Part shown: positions 35,288 to 43,421 of the stretch, piece by piece
Layout of the letters: every line of letters begins with the position of its first letter
Position numbering within the stretch: the stretch's first letter is position 1
DNA from: MFWN01 sp964594115
Lineage (GTDB): Archaea; Nanobdellota; Nanobdellia; Pacearchaeales; GW2011-AR1
Length of the DNA stretch: 64,000 nucleotides
Direction of reading: 5' to 3'
Assembly: GCA_964594115.1 (NCBI GenBank)
Contig: CAZQLD010000003.1
Span: 1-64,000, forward strand
Notes under the pieces: model-generated
The model's database searches: none
What the model was told of the DNA's origin: nothing
The model's input: the letters and a program-made list of their open reading frames with translations, nothing else
Translations under genes and position numbers: made by a program

Positions 35288-35698
35288 TTAAATAATATCC
35301 CCTTTTTCAATTAAAAACTTTATGTTAGGAGCAACATTATGCTTTCCCTGCTTAATTTCCTTAATTGGCAACCACTTAATCTTTTTTATTGGAGGGATTG
35401 GCCTTACTTCTTCTTTATTTTTTAATTTAGCTAAATAATGAATAAGAAGAATCACCATTTTTTCTTTTGTCTGTGGGTTTTCCCACAAAACCATCGGATG
35501 CAATGGCTTAATTATCTCAATTTCAGCATTATTTTCTTCTTTTGTCTCCCTATGGCAGGCTTCTTCTAAACTCTCTACTTCTTCTTCAATTGTACCTCCA
35601 GGCAACTTGTAAAAATCATCCCTGTCATCCATATTCACCATCAACCTATTGTCTTCAATAATTACAGGCCCTGAAGCAATAATAAATTTCCCTTCCAT
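35288..35698 (-). CDS. Nudix hydrolase
   Basis: From the ATG at 35698 (136 aa); a TTG two codons upstream is an alternative. The Nudix box begins GGTIEEEVESLEEACHRETK and continues into EEN, matching GX5EX7REXXEE with Gly replaced by Asn after the last Glu. Preceding strands are typical. It probably hydrolyses a nucleoside diphosphate derivative. The substrate is not readable from the sequence. Confidence 0.9.
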   Translation of the reverse strand: MEGKFIIASGPVIIEDNRLMVNMDDRDDFYKLPGGTIEEEVESLEEACHRETKEENNAEIEIIKPLHPMVLWENPQTKEKMVILLIHYLAKLKNKEEVRPIPPIKKIKWLPIKEIKQGKHNVAPNIKFLIEKGDII

Positions 35699-35728
35699 TT
35701 TCAAAAAAAAACTAAGAAATATATAAAC

Positions 35729-36658
35729 CTATCCTTTCTCTAGCTCCTCTATTAACTTATCAATATCTACCTCTCTTGTATCCTGGACAAAAAACTCCAA
35801 ATTACCATAAAGTTTATTCTGTCTTGCCTGTCCTGAAAAAAATATTTCTTTCCCAAAAAGTTCTGCCCTTTTTTTCAGAAAATTAGCTTCTAATTCCCCA
35901 CTGCCTGTTAGCTTGCTTATTTGTTCTGAAAACAAAACAGCTCTTATTGTCTCTGTGCCATCATCTAAAACTAAACTTAAAAGAGACCGTCTTTCCCCTG
36001 TAACCTTCCCATGTTCCTGGCACTCATTTGTTTCACTTACTTTCTTTCCACAAGCAGGACATACAGTAAAAAAACGCGGTTCAAATATCTGAACAATAAC
36101 TGCTCTGACTTCTGCATTATCTCCCTGCCCAAGATTTTGAATCTTTTTTTCCTGCAATACTCTTTTTACCTGGACATTTTCCAAAACCTCATTTGACAAC
36201 TTAATATCTGAAAATCCGGTTAAATGTAATTCCATATTTCTCACAGCAGCATTGGTTATCTCTATAACATCCTCTCGTTTAATCCTACCCTGTTCAATTA
36301 AAGCAATATGATTAGTATCCCATAAAACAGTTCTTATATTACTTGTATCATCAGCAATAACAAAGCTGCCTATTTTACCCTGTCTTCCATCTTTATTATA
36401 AGACCTTACAGGAAACATCTCTACAATTTTTCCGAAAACATTAACTCTTTTCATTCCAGAAACCAGTTCAGAAACCTTCATTTTTTCTTTATCAAATGAA
36501 ATACCAAGTTCTGAAGCCACAACTTGTGCTGCTCCTTCCTTGCTTATTAATCCAGAAAGTTTTGCTCTCTTAGCTTCAATTCTCCTTTCTATATCTTCCA
36601 TAGAAAGACCAGAGCTTCTTGATATTCTTTCAACAAGCTGATTATAATTCTGCAACAT
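35729..36658 (-). CDS. Replication protein A-like ssDNA-binding protein
   Basis: A 309-aa protein. A helical N-terminal domain (about 1-60) precedes an OB fold (about 65-155, RVNVFGKIVEMFPVR) and a second OB fold (about 180-290) interrupted by a zinc finger with C200, C203, C213 and H216. This is the architecture of archaeal RPA/RPA41-type proteins. It protects ssDNA in replication and repair and would work with RadA, encoded on the same strand about 1 kb further on. Confidence 0.9.
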   Translation of the reverse strand: MLQNYNQLVERISRSSGLSMEDIERRIEAKRAKLSGLISKEGAAQVVASELGISFDKEKMKVSELVSGMKRVNVFGKIVEMFPVRSYNKDGRQGKIGSFVIADDTSNIRTVLWDTNHIALIEQGRIKREDVIEITNAAVRNMELHLTGFSDIKLSNEVLENVQVKRVLQEKKIQNLGQGDNAEVRAVIVQIFEPRFFTVCPACGKKVSETNECQEHGKVTGERRSLLSLVLDDGTETIRAVLFSEQISKLTGSGELEANFLKKRAELFGKEIFFSGQARQNKLYGNLEFFVQDTREVDIDKLIEELEKG

Positions 36659-36773
36659 TTTACCTTTTTTTACATTTAATAATATCTCAAAAAATTACCT
36701 CTATTTAAAAATTGTTGTTTAGCAACATAATCATCATAAAAAGATTTATAAACAAAGTAAATAAAAAAATGAT

Positions 36774-37043
36774 ATGGCAGGAACAAATGCTGTTACAGTT
36801 CAGGTAATGCCCAAATCTCCAGAAACTAATCTAGAGAAAATAAAGAATAAAATACAGGAAAAGCTAAAAAAAGCTAAAAATATCCAGTCAGAAGAAAAAG
36901 ATATTGCCTTTGGCCTTAAAGCCCTGCAAGTTATAGTAGCATGGCCAGAAGATTCTGAAACAGATGAAATAGAAAACATAATTTCAAAAATTGAAGGGGT
37001 TTCTTCTTGTAAAATTGAAGATATTAGACGAGCTTTTGGTTAA
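36774..37043 (+). CDS. Elongation factor 1-beta (aEF1B)
   Basis: An 89-aa protein, normal length. Pattern of EF-1 beta guanine exchange domain: AVTVQVMPKSPETNLEKIKN at the N-terminus, IAFGLKALQVIVAWPED in the middle and a C-terminal KIEGVSSCKIEDIRRAFG. It exchanges GDP for GTP on aEF1A. It has its own promoter, and the HIT-like gene follows 42 bases later. Confidence 0.94.
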   Translation: MAGTNAVTVQVMPKSPETNLEKIKNKIQEKLKKAKNIQSEEKDIAFGLKALQVIVAWPEDSETDEIENIISKIEGVSSCKIEDIRRAFG

Positions 37044-37085
37044 AATTTCAGATAAATATAAAAACTGTCTTGCTCTTTCTTTATT

Positions 37086-37676
37086 ATGTTAACAGAAGAA
37101 CAGGTTAAAGATATAAAAGGACAATTACTTAAACAAGTAGAAAATTTTCCCCCAGAACAAAAAGATACAGCTAAACAGCAAATTGAAGCTATGGATGCTG
37201 CTCAGCTTGAGACATTTTTAGAGAAAAATAAACTTATAAAAGATTCTGGATGTATTTTTTGTTCTATAGCTAAAGGAGATACTGCCAGTTATAAAATAAA
37301 TGAAAACCAAGAGGCCATAGCTGTTCTTGACATAAATCCTGTTTCTAAAGGACAAGCATTAGTTCTTCCAAAAGAACATAAACCAACTGAAGAAACTAAT
37401 TCTCTCCAGCTTGCACAAGAAACAGCAAAAAACTTGAAAGCAAAATTAGGAGCAGAAGATGTAAAAATAGAAACAGCTAATGTTCAGGGACACGGAATAA
37501 TAAATATAATTCCCCTTTACAAAGACAAAAAACTTGAAAGAAAAAAAGCAAATGACAAAGAACTATATGAATTACAGCAAAAACTAAAAGAAGAACCAAA
37601 ACCAGTTGAAGAAAAAAAGCCAAAAAAGAAAATAAAAGTGACAGACCTACCAAAAGCCCCAGTAAGAATGCCTTAA
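37086..37676 (+). CDS. HIT-family protein with degenerate catalytic triad
   Basis: A 196-aa protein. A 50-residue helical N-terminal extension precedes a HIT domain with CIFCSIAKGD (56-65) and AVLDINPVSKGQALVLPKEH (79-98). The HxHxH motif is H136-G-I138-I-N140: the catalytic middle His is Ile and the third is Asn, so nucleotide hydrolase chemistry is not expected. A Lys/Pro-rich tail of about 40 residues follows. It may be a nucleotide- or RNA-binding remnant. Its stop overlaps the end of the TrmB-like gene. Confidence 0.82.
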   Translation: MLTEEQVKDIKGQLLKQVENFPPEQKDTAKQQIEAMDAAQLETFLEKNKLIKDSGCIFCSIAKGDTASYKINENQEAIAVLDINPVSKGQALVLPKEHKPTEETNSLQLAQETAKNLKAKLGAEDVKIETANVQGHGIINIIPLYKDKKLERKKANDKELYELQQKLKEEPKPVEEKKPKKKIKVTDLPKAPVRMP

Positions 37677-38425
37677 ACCTTTTTACATTCCCTCCACATC
37701 TCTAAAAATTGATTTCTTAACATATTAACTAAAGGTTTAGAATCTGTAAAAATAGTAATATAATCCTTGCCCTCTTTAATTTCTGGCTTTCCTAAAGTAA
37801 TTCTGGCATACTTATTATCAAAAATACTAAACCTTAATGGGTAGTCTCCAAATTTCTTGTTATAATCCTTAATCTTACACCCCACTTCTTTCCATTTCTC
37901 AACCTTCCCCATAGTTTTCTCATTAACAATACCAATAAACTTAACATTAACACCCTTTCTAATTGCCTCTTCAACACCCCTAATCCCTTCACCCCAGTAT
38001 TTCCAGTTTCTTTGCACTCCTAAAATTTCTCTTTCCACATTTTTATTAACTTCAACTAGCTTATTCATAATAGCTTTTTGTCCTTTAATTAAAGAAAAAA
38101 CAAACTGCTCTTCATTAAGCTTTGTTTCTTCTAAATTATCAACAGCTTTTTTCAACTCCTTTAACTTTTCTTGTTTTTCCCTAATCTTACAATTAACAAA
38201 ACTATCTAAATTAATTAATTGATATTTTTTTGGTTCAATAGAAACAAGACTAACCATCCCCTGATTTTCAAATCCTCTTAATATAGAATAAATTTTATTT
38301 TGAGGGACACTAGAATCAACACTCAATTCTTTAGGAGAAGCTGTTCTTAACTTAACAAACGAGCTTAACAACCTCGCCTCATAATCTGAGAATCCTAGCT
38401 CTTTAAAAAAATCAAATCTTTTCAT
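37673..38425 (-). CDS. TrmB-family transcriptional regulator
   Basis: A 250-aa protein. The N-terminal winged helix (about 5-70, GFSDYEARLLSSFVKLRTAS and SVPQNKIYSILRGFENQGMV) is that of TrmB; a coiled linker (about 80-105) precedes an effector-like domain with IKGQKAIMNKL and NWKYWGEG. It lacks an obvious sugar-binding extension. Transcribed divergently from a 116-aa hypothetical gene, across a palindrome that is its probable operator. Confidence 0.9.
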   Translation of the reverse strand: MKRFDFFKELGFSDYEARLLSSFVKLRTASPKELSVDSSVPQNKIYSILRGFENQGMVSLVSIEPKKYQLINLDSFVNCKIREKQEKLKELKKAVDNLEETKLNEEQFVFSLIKGQKAIMNKLVEVNKNVEREILGVQRNWKYWGEGIRGVEEAIRKGVNVKFIGIVNEKTMGKVEKWKEVGCKIKDYNKKFGDYPLRFSIFDNKYARITLGKPEIKEGKDYITIFTDSKPLVNMLRNQFLEMWRECKKV

Positions 38426-38445
38426 TCCCTCCCTACTATTTCCAA

Positions 38446-38484
38446 TTTTTTAAGTACTATTGTACTCTAAAAGTACTTAAAAAA
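38446..38484. promoter_or_regulatory. Divergent operator with 13-bp inverted repeat
   Basis: Arms TTTTTTAAGTACT (38446-38458) and AGTACTTAAAAAA (38472-38484) are perfect complements, with a further GTACT half-site between them. The site lies between the TrmB-like gene (minus) and the 116-aa gene (plus) and abuts the plus-strand TATA-like sequence ATATATATAA. Binding would be expected to affect both promoters. Confidence 0.7.
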
Positions 38485-38497
38485 TATATATAATCAA

Positions 38498-38848
38498 ATG
38501 AGAAAAATAAATATGGAATTCGAAAATGTTGATTTAATATATTTGAATTTAAGAAAAGGAAAAGATGATTTAGTAATAATGGCTTTAAAAGAGCTTCCAA
38601 TAAAAGCAGGCATTGAAACTCACCCCCTTGCTCAACCTAAAGAATCCCATAAAATAATGGCGCGCCTTGGCCGGAGTCTTCATTTAACACATTCTGAGAG
38701 GATTAAATACAGTAGATTAGAAAAACTTTCTCCGAGAAGATATTCATTAAGACTACTAGTTCAATTTGACTTAAAAACTGAATTAGAGGTTTATGATAAA
38801 AAAAGGGGTGTGAAATTCAGAATATATGGAAGAAAAGAAGAAAAATGA
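38498..38848 (+). CDS. Hypothetical protein (116 aa) divergent from TrmB-like gene
   Basis: Soluble, basic C-terminal half (LEVYDKKRGVKFRIYGRKEE), no family recognised. A second ATG at 38513 (MEFENVDLIYLN) would sit about 25 bases from the TATA-like sequence and may be the true leaderless start. The stop overlaps the start of the Nudix gene (ATGA), so the two are translationally coupled and may both be under TrmB-like control. Confidence 0.6.
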   Translation: MRKINMEFENVDLIYLNLRKGKDDLVIMALKELPIKAGIETHPLAQPKESHKIMARLGRSLHLTHSERIKYSRLEKLSPRRYSLRLLVQFDLKTELEVYDKKRGVKFRIYGRKEEK

Positions 38849-39261
38849 AAACCCCAAATTTCAGACTGGCTGTCAAGGCTTTTATTGTAAACAAAGGGAA
38901 ACTATTTCTTATAAGAAGAACAAAGGATGATGTTCAAAAACCAAATATATGGGAAATTCCAGGAGGAAGGCTAGAATTAGGAGAGGACCCAATTCTAGGG
39001 CTCATGAGAGAAATAAGAGAAGAAACAGGAATGTACATACGCCCACTCTGCCCACTTAGCATTAGACATTTTGAAAGAGATGACAAACAAATCATAACTA
39101 TGATTGTATTTTTCTGCAAACCAATGAACGGCTATCTTAAACTAAGTGAAGAGCATTCTGAATTTTCCTGGATTGACTTAAAAAAATGCAAAGATAAACT
39201 GACAGATTTCTTTCACAAAGAAGTTGATATATTCCACAGACTTGGACTAGATAAAATTTAG
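38845..39261 (+). CDS. Nudix hydrolase
   Basis: A 138-aa protein. It has a perfect Nudix box beginning GGRLELGEDPILGLMREIRE and ending ETGM, preceded by FLIRRTKDDVQKPNIWEIP. Closest in pattern to ADP-ribose/NTP-type Nudix enzymes; substrate not determinable. It lies between two hypothetical genes in a tight same-strand run. Confidence 0.93.
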   Translation: MKTPNFRLAVKAFIVNKGKLFLIRRTKDDVQKPNIWEIPGGRLELGEDPILGLMREIREETGMYIRPLCPLSIRHFERDDKQIITMIVFFCKPMNGYLKLSEEHSEFSWIDLKKCKDKLTDFFHKEVDIFHRLGLDKI

Positions 39262-39267
39262 CTTAAA

Positions 39268-39960
39268 ATGCCTGGAAAAACAATTTCTGATTATGTGATT
39301 GCCTTAAGAGAAAAAGGCTTAGAAAACCTTGCAGCAGACCTGGATACAATAAAAGCAAAAGATTACCAAAGACTAAAAAACTCAGGACTCCCTGTATATG
39401 CTGATTTTTCCCTTCAATCAACAGAATTCTCAGAAAAAAACAAAAAACTAATGAAATTTTTATCTCAATATCCAAGAGTTACAATTAGGGCACTTCCTAA
39501 AACATCTGCCTTACCAAGAAGGTATAAAATATGTGTAAGAGGTTATAAAGAGTGCTCAGAATTTTTAGAACAGGAAGTTCCTAAAAACAAAAGAGAAAAA
39601 TACTCTATGCTTTTAACAGAATATAAACCAAGTAATAGTTCAGGAATTATAATTATAAAAAAAGATATTGCAATTGCAGAAGTTGCAGAAGCAGGCCTAG
39701 CTGCTTTTTCTCATGATGAAACTCTATGTTATACAGGGATTTTCGGAATTTTTAATTATCACAAATTTAGAAAAATAAAATTCATATCTCCTAGAAAAGG
39801 AAGAATAAAAAACAAAGTAAAACAAGCAATGCACAAATCACTAATGTACATAACAAAAGCAGGACTTCCAGAACCAGAAGGGTATTTTGAATTTATTATA
39901 ACTGAAGATGGAGAAATCAAATTCCTAGACTATAAAACAGCTCCATCATACCTTTCTTAA
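39268..39960 (+). CDS. Hypothetical protein (230 aa)
   Basis: Alpha/beta soluble protein. The C-terminal strand pair (GYFEFIITEDGEIKFLDYKT) resembles the last strands of ATP-grasp-like folds, but no binding motif is complete, so no assignment is made. It starts six bases after the Nudix stop, suggesting the same transcript. Its 3' end overlaps the prepilin peptidase gene by about 44 bases tail to tail, a long overlap even for this compact genome. Confidence 0.55.
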   Translation: MPGKTISDYVIALREKGLENLAADLDTIKAKDYQRLKNSGLPVYADFSLQSTEFSEKNKKLMKFLSQYPRVTIRALPKTSALPRRYKICVRGYKECSEFLEQEVPKNKREKYSMLLTEYKPSNSSGIIIIKKDIAIAEVAEAGLAAFSHDETLCYTGIFGIFNYHKFRKIKFISPRKGRIKNKVKQAMHKSLMYITKAGLPEPEGYFEFIITEDGEIKFLDYKTAPSYLS

Positions 39961-40777
39961 GAAACCACACCAAAATCAAAAAAGCTAATAAAAAACTTGG
40001 AGTAAAAGGAATCCCTTCTTTAACCAAGACTTTCCTTCTTACTTTTTTTAGTATTTTTAACTCTTTATCAGACAAACCTTCCCAATTCGGCTTTATCCTC
40101 TTTTTCCCTACTTTAACAGGCTTATACAACCAGTCTCCTAAAGTTAGCTCTCTTGTATGCTTGCTCCTAACCATACAACTCTCTTCTATAGCCTTAGCAT
40201 AAATATAAAGAAAAGGAAAAATCAAAACTATTAAAGAAAACCATACAAATAAATACATTTCCATAAACAAAACAAAGATTAAAACCAAGGCAGCAAGAAA
40301 AATAAAAATTTTGAAAACTTTTTTGTTTTTATCAAACTGTTTAAAAAACTCTTTAATAAATTTTTTTCTGTTCTTATAAGACAGTACAAAGCTATAAGTT
40401 AATCCATAAATACTTCCAGTAAATAGTAGTAGAATAATAAAATAAAGAAAAATCTGCAGATTTTCATACAGGAAAAAAGAAAAAGGAAGTACAGCTCCTA
40501 GCCCCATCAATAATTTAGCATCTCCTCCAGCAAAAACTCTTCCATAATAAAACAAGTTAGCAAGCAGGAAAAAAATTGCAAATCCTAATAAGCCATTAAT
40601 AAAATAAAGATAATTTTCAAAAAATACAGAAACAAAAGCCCTATAAGCTAAAGCAATAGCAATAAGTGAAAAATTCAGCCAGTTAGCAACCTCTCTTTTT
40701 CTAAAATCCTGAATAATAGCTATAATAATCCAGATTACAGCTAAAACAATCAAAAAATAACTTTCAGCATTTATCAT
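39917..40777 (-). CDS. Prepilin/preflagellin-type aspartic peptidase (A24 family)
   Basis: A 286-aa polytopic membrane protein. The two catalytic Asp motifs are visible: IQDFRKREVANWLN (D24) and GGDAKL (D86). About six transmembrane helices, then a cytoplasmic segment with GDWLYKPVKVGKKRIKPNWE, as in other archaeal homologues, and one more helix. It would cleave the basic leader from the pilin-like proteins encoded immediately upstream. The first gene of the filament locus. Confidence 0.9.
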   Translation of the reverse strand: MINAESYFLIVLAVIWIIIAIIQDFRKREVANWLNFSLIAIALAYRAFVSVFFENYLYFINGLLGFAIFFLLANLFYYGRVFAGGDAKLLMGLGAVLPFSFFLYENLQIFLYFIILLLFTGSIYGLTYSFVLSYKNRKKFIKEFFKQFDKNKKVFKIFIFLAALVLIFVLFMEMYLFVWFSLIVLIFPFLYIYAKAIEESCMVRSKHTRELTLGDWLYKPVKVGKKRIKPNWEGLSDKELKILKKVRRKVLVKEGIPFTPSFLLAFLILVWFLKKGMMELFYSLGI

Positions 40778-40779
40778 CT

Positions 40780-40890
40780 TTAGGTCCCTGTTTTAGTCCT
40801 CCCTCTTCCGCCTCTTTTATAAACTCTCTGTTTTCTCTTCCTTTTCTTGTCTTTTCTTGTCTTCCTTTTCTCAGGCATACCATACTCCAT
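40780..40890 (-). CDS. Possible tiny basic protein (36 aa)
   Basis: A frame starting MEYGMPEKRKTRKDKKRKRK and ending GGRGRTKTGT, almost entirely Lys/Arg. It ends two bases before the prepilin peptidase start. It could be a small ribosomal or nucleic-acid-binding protein or a non-coding purine-rich leader; no family match. Kept at low confidence because composition alone can produce such a frame. Confidence 0.3.
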   Translation of the reverse strand: MEYGMPEKRKTRKDKKRKRKQRVYKRGGRGRTKTGT

Positions 40891-40950
40891 TTTCTAAGCT
40901 AAAACTCCAAGTATAAAAAAACAGGAAAAGAATTATTTAAATGTTGCTTA

Positions 40951-41304
40951 TCACTGAGGTCCAATTGGACTGCATCCCTCGAAGATATCACAAGGTTCAA
41001 GCCCCACGTCTAGTCTCTCTAGAGCTTTACAATTATATTTTGCATCTGTTTTCGGACTTTCTTCACCAAACTTCACTGGCCTCATTCTCTCACAATAATC
41101 ATTCTTCATGTTTGTTGTACATGCTACCTGGCATGCCTGAACAACACTATCAATATTACTTCCGCCACCAAAGAAACCAGATATTCGCCCCCATAAATTA
41201 CCCCAGCCACCTGTAAATCCCAGTATAAGCACAACTAAAACCACTAAAGCCAACACTATAATAACAATTGTTCCTATTGTTAATTCAGCACCTTTTTTAT
41301 TCAT
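40951..41304 (-). CDS. Pilin-like protein
   Basis: A 117-aa protein. Leader MNKKGAELTIGTIVIIVLAL: a short basic N-terminus, then a hydrophobic helix of about 22 residues, as in archaeal class III signal/type IV pilin-like proteins. The external part starts with a Gly/Trp segment (GFTGGWGNLWGRISG) and carries six Cys in its last 65 residues (CQVAC, DYC, NC, PC, GC), probably disulfide-bonded. It strongly resembles the 125-aa protein at 46936-47313 in leader and Cys pattern. The promoter carries the type B leader element. Confidence 0.75.
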   Translation of the reverse strand: MNKKGAELTIGTIVIIVLALVVLVVLILGFTGGWGNLWGRISGFFGGGSNIDSVVQACQVACTTNMKNDYCERMRPVKFGEESPKTDAKYNCKALERLDVGLEPCDIFEGCSPIGPQ

Positions 41305-41339
41305 TTTTTATTTACCTCTTTTAATTTATTATAAACTTA

Positions 41340-41384
41340 GTTTCTTTATTCCTAAGTTCTTTCTTTTTTAAGGAAAGAAGCTAT
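41340..41384 (-). promoter_or_regulatory. Palindrome-containing leader element, type B (pilin copy)
   Basis: A 45-bp element, 35 bases upstream of the pilin-like start. It differs from the radA copy by three bases; one change falls in an arm of the palindrome. A TATA-like TTTAAAAAC adjoins its upstream edge on the minus strand, so the transcription start may fall inside the element. Confidence 0.65.
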
Positions 41385-41398
41385 GTTTTTAAAGGTTT

Positions 41399-41857
41399 CT
41401 AAATCTGCTTTTCAAATTGCTCATTATAAGTGTAAACAGCATTAAAAGTATCTGTTCTTGTGTTTAATGTAATTTTGAACTCTGCTGTCACAATATTATT
41501 TTCTGTGTCATATTCTATATGCTCCTCATCAATCTGTTGCTCTATCTGGGAAAGTTCTGAAGTAACAAACTTATTATTTATTTTATATTCAATTAAACCT
41601 TCTGAAAAATTAGCAATAAAATCTTGTTTAAAATCTTGGCTGTTTCTTGTTTTTACAACAGCCTTATTCATAATTTCATTAATATAAAAATCAAGCTTTC
41701 CTTTTGTCAAATAAACCCCATCTATAAATCTGGAATCCACTAAATTAGCTTTTATTTTTCCCGAACTTATAATAAAGATGATGGATGCTGCTCCTGCCAC
41801 TACTATCGCCATAAGAACTAATAATGTTGCTGCAAGATCTGCTTTTTTATTTTTCAT
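41399..41857 (-). CDS. Pilin-like protein
   Basis: The ATG at 41857 overlaps the preceding stop by one base (TAATG) and is preferred over one two codons upstream. 152 aa. Leader MKNKKADLAATLLVLMAIVV, then a small external domain of mixed helices and strands (NNIVTAEFKITLNTRTDTF), no Cys. One of a series of single-pass proteins sharing the KK-A/G-acidic leader pattern. Probably a minor filament subunit. Confidence 0.7.
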   Translation of the reverse strand: MKNKKADLAATLLVLMAIVVAGAASIIFIISSGKIKANLVDSRFIDGVYLTKGKLDFYINEIMNKAVVKTRNSQDFKQDFIANFSEGLIEYKINNKFVTSELSQIEQQIDEEHIEYDTENNIVTAEFKITLNTRTDTFNAVYTYNEQFEKQI

Positions 41858-42513
41858 TAACATTCTTTTAACTGTCTATATTTAATTTCAAAAATTCTAT
41901 TTTTATAAGGAATACTTATATCTGCTGTTGGAGTCCATTTCATCAACCTTTCTTCACTATTATCGAAAATATCATATCCTATAGATTTCTTAGTGTATAA
42001 TCCTCCAGGCCTTATGACTCCTTGAGAAATCTGCAGATAATAATCAGGACAAAAAGAATCTAATTTTTTAGCAAGTTCTTTAGCAAACTCCCTATCCCTT
42101 CTGCCCGCCTCTACAAGTTCGTCTCTGTCAAACAGGGCTGACTCAGCCTGATTAAAGTCAATCTTCTCAAGCGAATCTGCAGAAAGATAGGTTTTAAATG
42201 CCCAATCTATTAAACTTTGGCCATTTGGATTTTTTATTTCAAAATAATAATCTAATGAAGAAGAAATACTATCTAAAACCCTCAGTTCTTCTCCATCAAC
42301 TTTCATAGGACTATTTAAATAATCTATCAAATCCCTCTGTGCATCAAAAACTTTTGAATCATACTTTAGAGGTTTTAAAACCTCAATTCCTTTTGTTTCT
42401 GCAAGAATAATTGTAGAAGATAAAAACAAAATCATGACAAAAAATATAATTAAAAATGCAATAACCCATGTGAGGGTAGCTGGTATTTGCGCTTTTTTAT
42501 TCTTGTAGTTCAT
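41857..42513 (-). CDS. Pilin-like protein
   Basis: A 218-aa protein. Leader MNYKNKKAQIPATLTWVIAF followed by a long hydrophobic helix. The external domain is helix-rich with late Cys (SFCPDYY and the final KEC). The QIPATLTW after the basic stretch matches a recurring DPANN pilin-like leader. It starts 11 bases after the preceding gene of the run ends. Confidence 0.7.
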   Translation of the reverse strand: MNYKNKKAQIPATLTWVIAFLIIFFVMILFLSSTIILAETKGIEVLKPLKYDSKVFDAQRDLIDYLNSPMKVDGEELRVLDSISSSLDYYFEIKNPNGQSLIDWAFKTYLSADSLEKIDFNQAESALFDRDELVEAGRRDREFAKELAKKLDSFCPDYYLQISQGVIRPGGLYTKKSIGYDIFDNSEERLMKWTPTADISIPYKNRIFEIKYRQLKEC

Positions 42514-42524
42514 TTTTTAACAAA

Positions 42525-43019
42525 TTAAACTTTATTTATTTCCTGATCAGATCCAGCTAAAATATTTAATTCAGCTTCTTTAACTTCTCCATTATCATAA
42601 TACAAAACTCTTTCATTTTTTTCAGAACATCTTGGATAGTGTCTTGCCTTTATTGCTCCACTTATTTCACAATCTTTTTCAAAAGAAACAGCTCCTCCTA
42701 TGACTTCCTCTCTCAGAAGATTGTCTCCATTATAAGCAGAGATTTTAAAATGAAAATTACTTGTTCCTTGAAAAACTTCTTTTTTCAAATTGCATTTCTC
42801 AAAAATATCAAACTCTCCATCTAAAAAATCCTGTCTTAAGTAACTATTATCAACCAAACATCTAACAATTCTTTCTGATAAAATATCTGCTTCAAACTCC
42901 TTAATATTAACATCCGCATTAAAATAAATTAAAACCCCTATAACTACTGCCCCTCCGATGACTACTAATACAAAAATCCACCATACAGATAGTATTTTTT
43001 CTCCACCTTTTTTATTCAT
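42525..43019 (-). CDS. Pilin-like protein
   Basis: A 164-aa protein. Leader MNKKGGEKILSVWWIFVLVV, hydrophobic helix of about 20 residues, then a strand-rich external domain with five Cys (RCLVD, KCNLK, DCEIS, RCSEK). It overlaps the upstream gene end by eight bases, implying coupled translation. Confidence 0.7.
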   Translation of the reverse strand: MNKKGGEKILSVWWIFVLVVIGGAVVIGVLIYFNADVNIKEFEADILSERIVRCLVDNSYLRQDFLDGEFDIFEKCNLKKEVFQGTSNFHFKISAYNGDNLLREEVIGGAVSFEKDCEISGAIKARHYPRCSEKNERVLYYDNGEVKEAELNILAGSDQEINKV

Positions 43020-43413
43020 TTTTCTCCTTAATTTTTATTTCTAAATTCTCCTGAATAAATTTTACAGAAACATCATAATCTGAAAAATACTGAAAACCAT
43101 GCCCTCCTTTATTAGACAAACTAACAATAACCCTATTTTCCTCTTTATCTAAAGAAACAATATTATCTATTGCTTTTCCGTTTTCTTCTGCAAGCTCTAC
43201 TGCCTTCCCCATATCTAAACCAATAACCATATCTGGTTCTGCATTATCTATTAACAAAACAATTTGTTTTGCATACATTTCTTCATAAATAAAAGCTCCT
43301 TTTCCTGAAGTATACACAAATACTAATAAAAGAAAAATAAATACTAAATTCAAAACTATGAATATAGTTGTTTCAAGAACAATCTGATCTGCTTTTTTAC
43401 ATCTAATTTTCAT
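43012..43413 (-). CDS. Pilin-like protein
   Basis: A 133-aa protein. Leader MKIRCKKADQIVLETTIFIV and one hydrophobic helix, then a small alpha/beta external domain without Cys beyond the leader (SLDKEENRVIVSLSNKGGHG). It overlaps the next gene of the run by eight bases. The E in LETTIF lies a few residues into the helix, closer to the classical pilin +5 Glu than in the other members. Confidence 0.7.
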   Translation of the reverse strand: MKIRCKKADQIVLETTIFIVLNLVFIFLLLVFVYTSGKGAFIYEEMYAKQIVLLIDNAEPDMVIGLDMGKAVELAEENGKAIDNIVSLDKEENRVIVSLSNKGGHGFQYFSDYDVSVKFIQENLEIKIKEKNE

Positions 43414-43421
43414 TTTTTATA

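Noticed and set aside
37086..37676. Active HIT-family nucleotide hydrolase
   Set aside because: Two of the three histidines of HxHxH are replaced, including the catalytic one.
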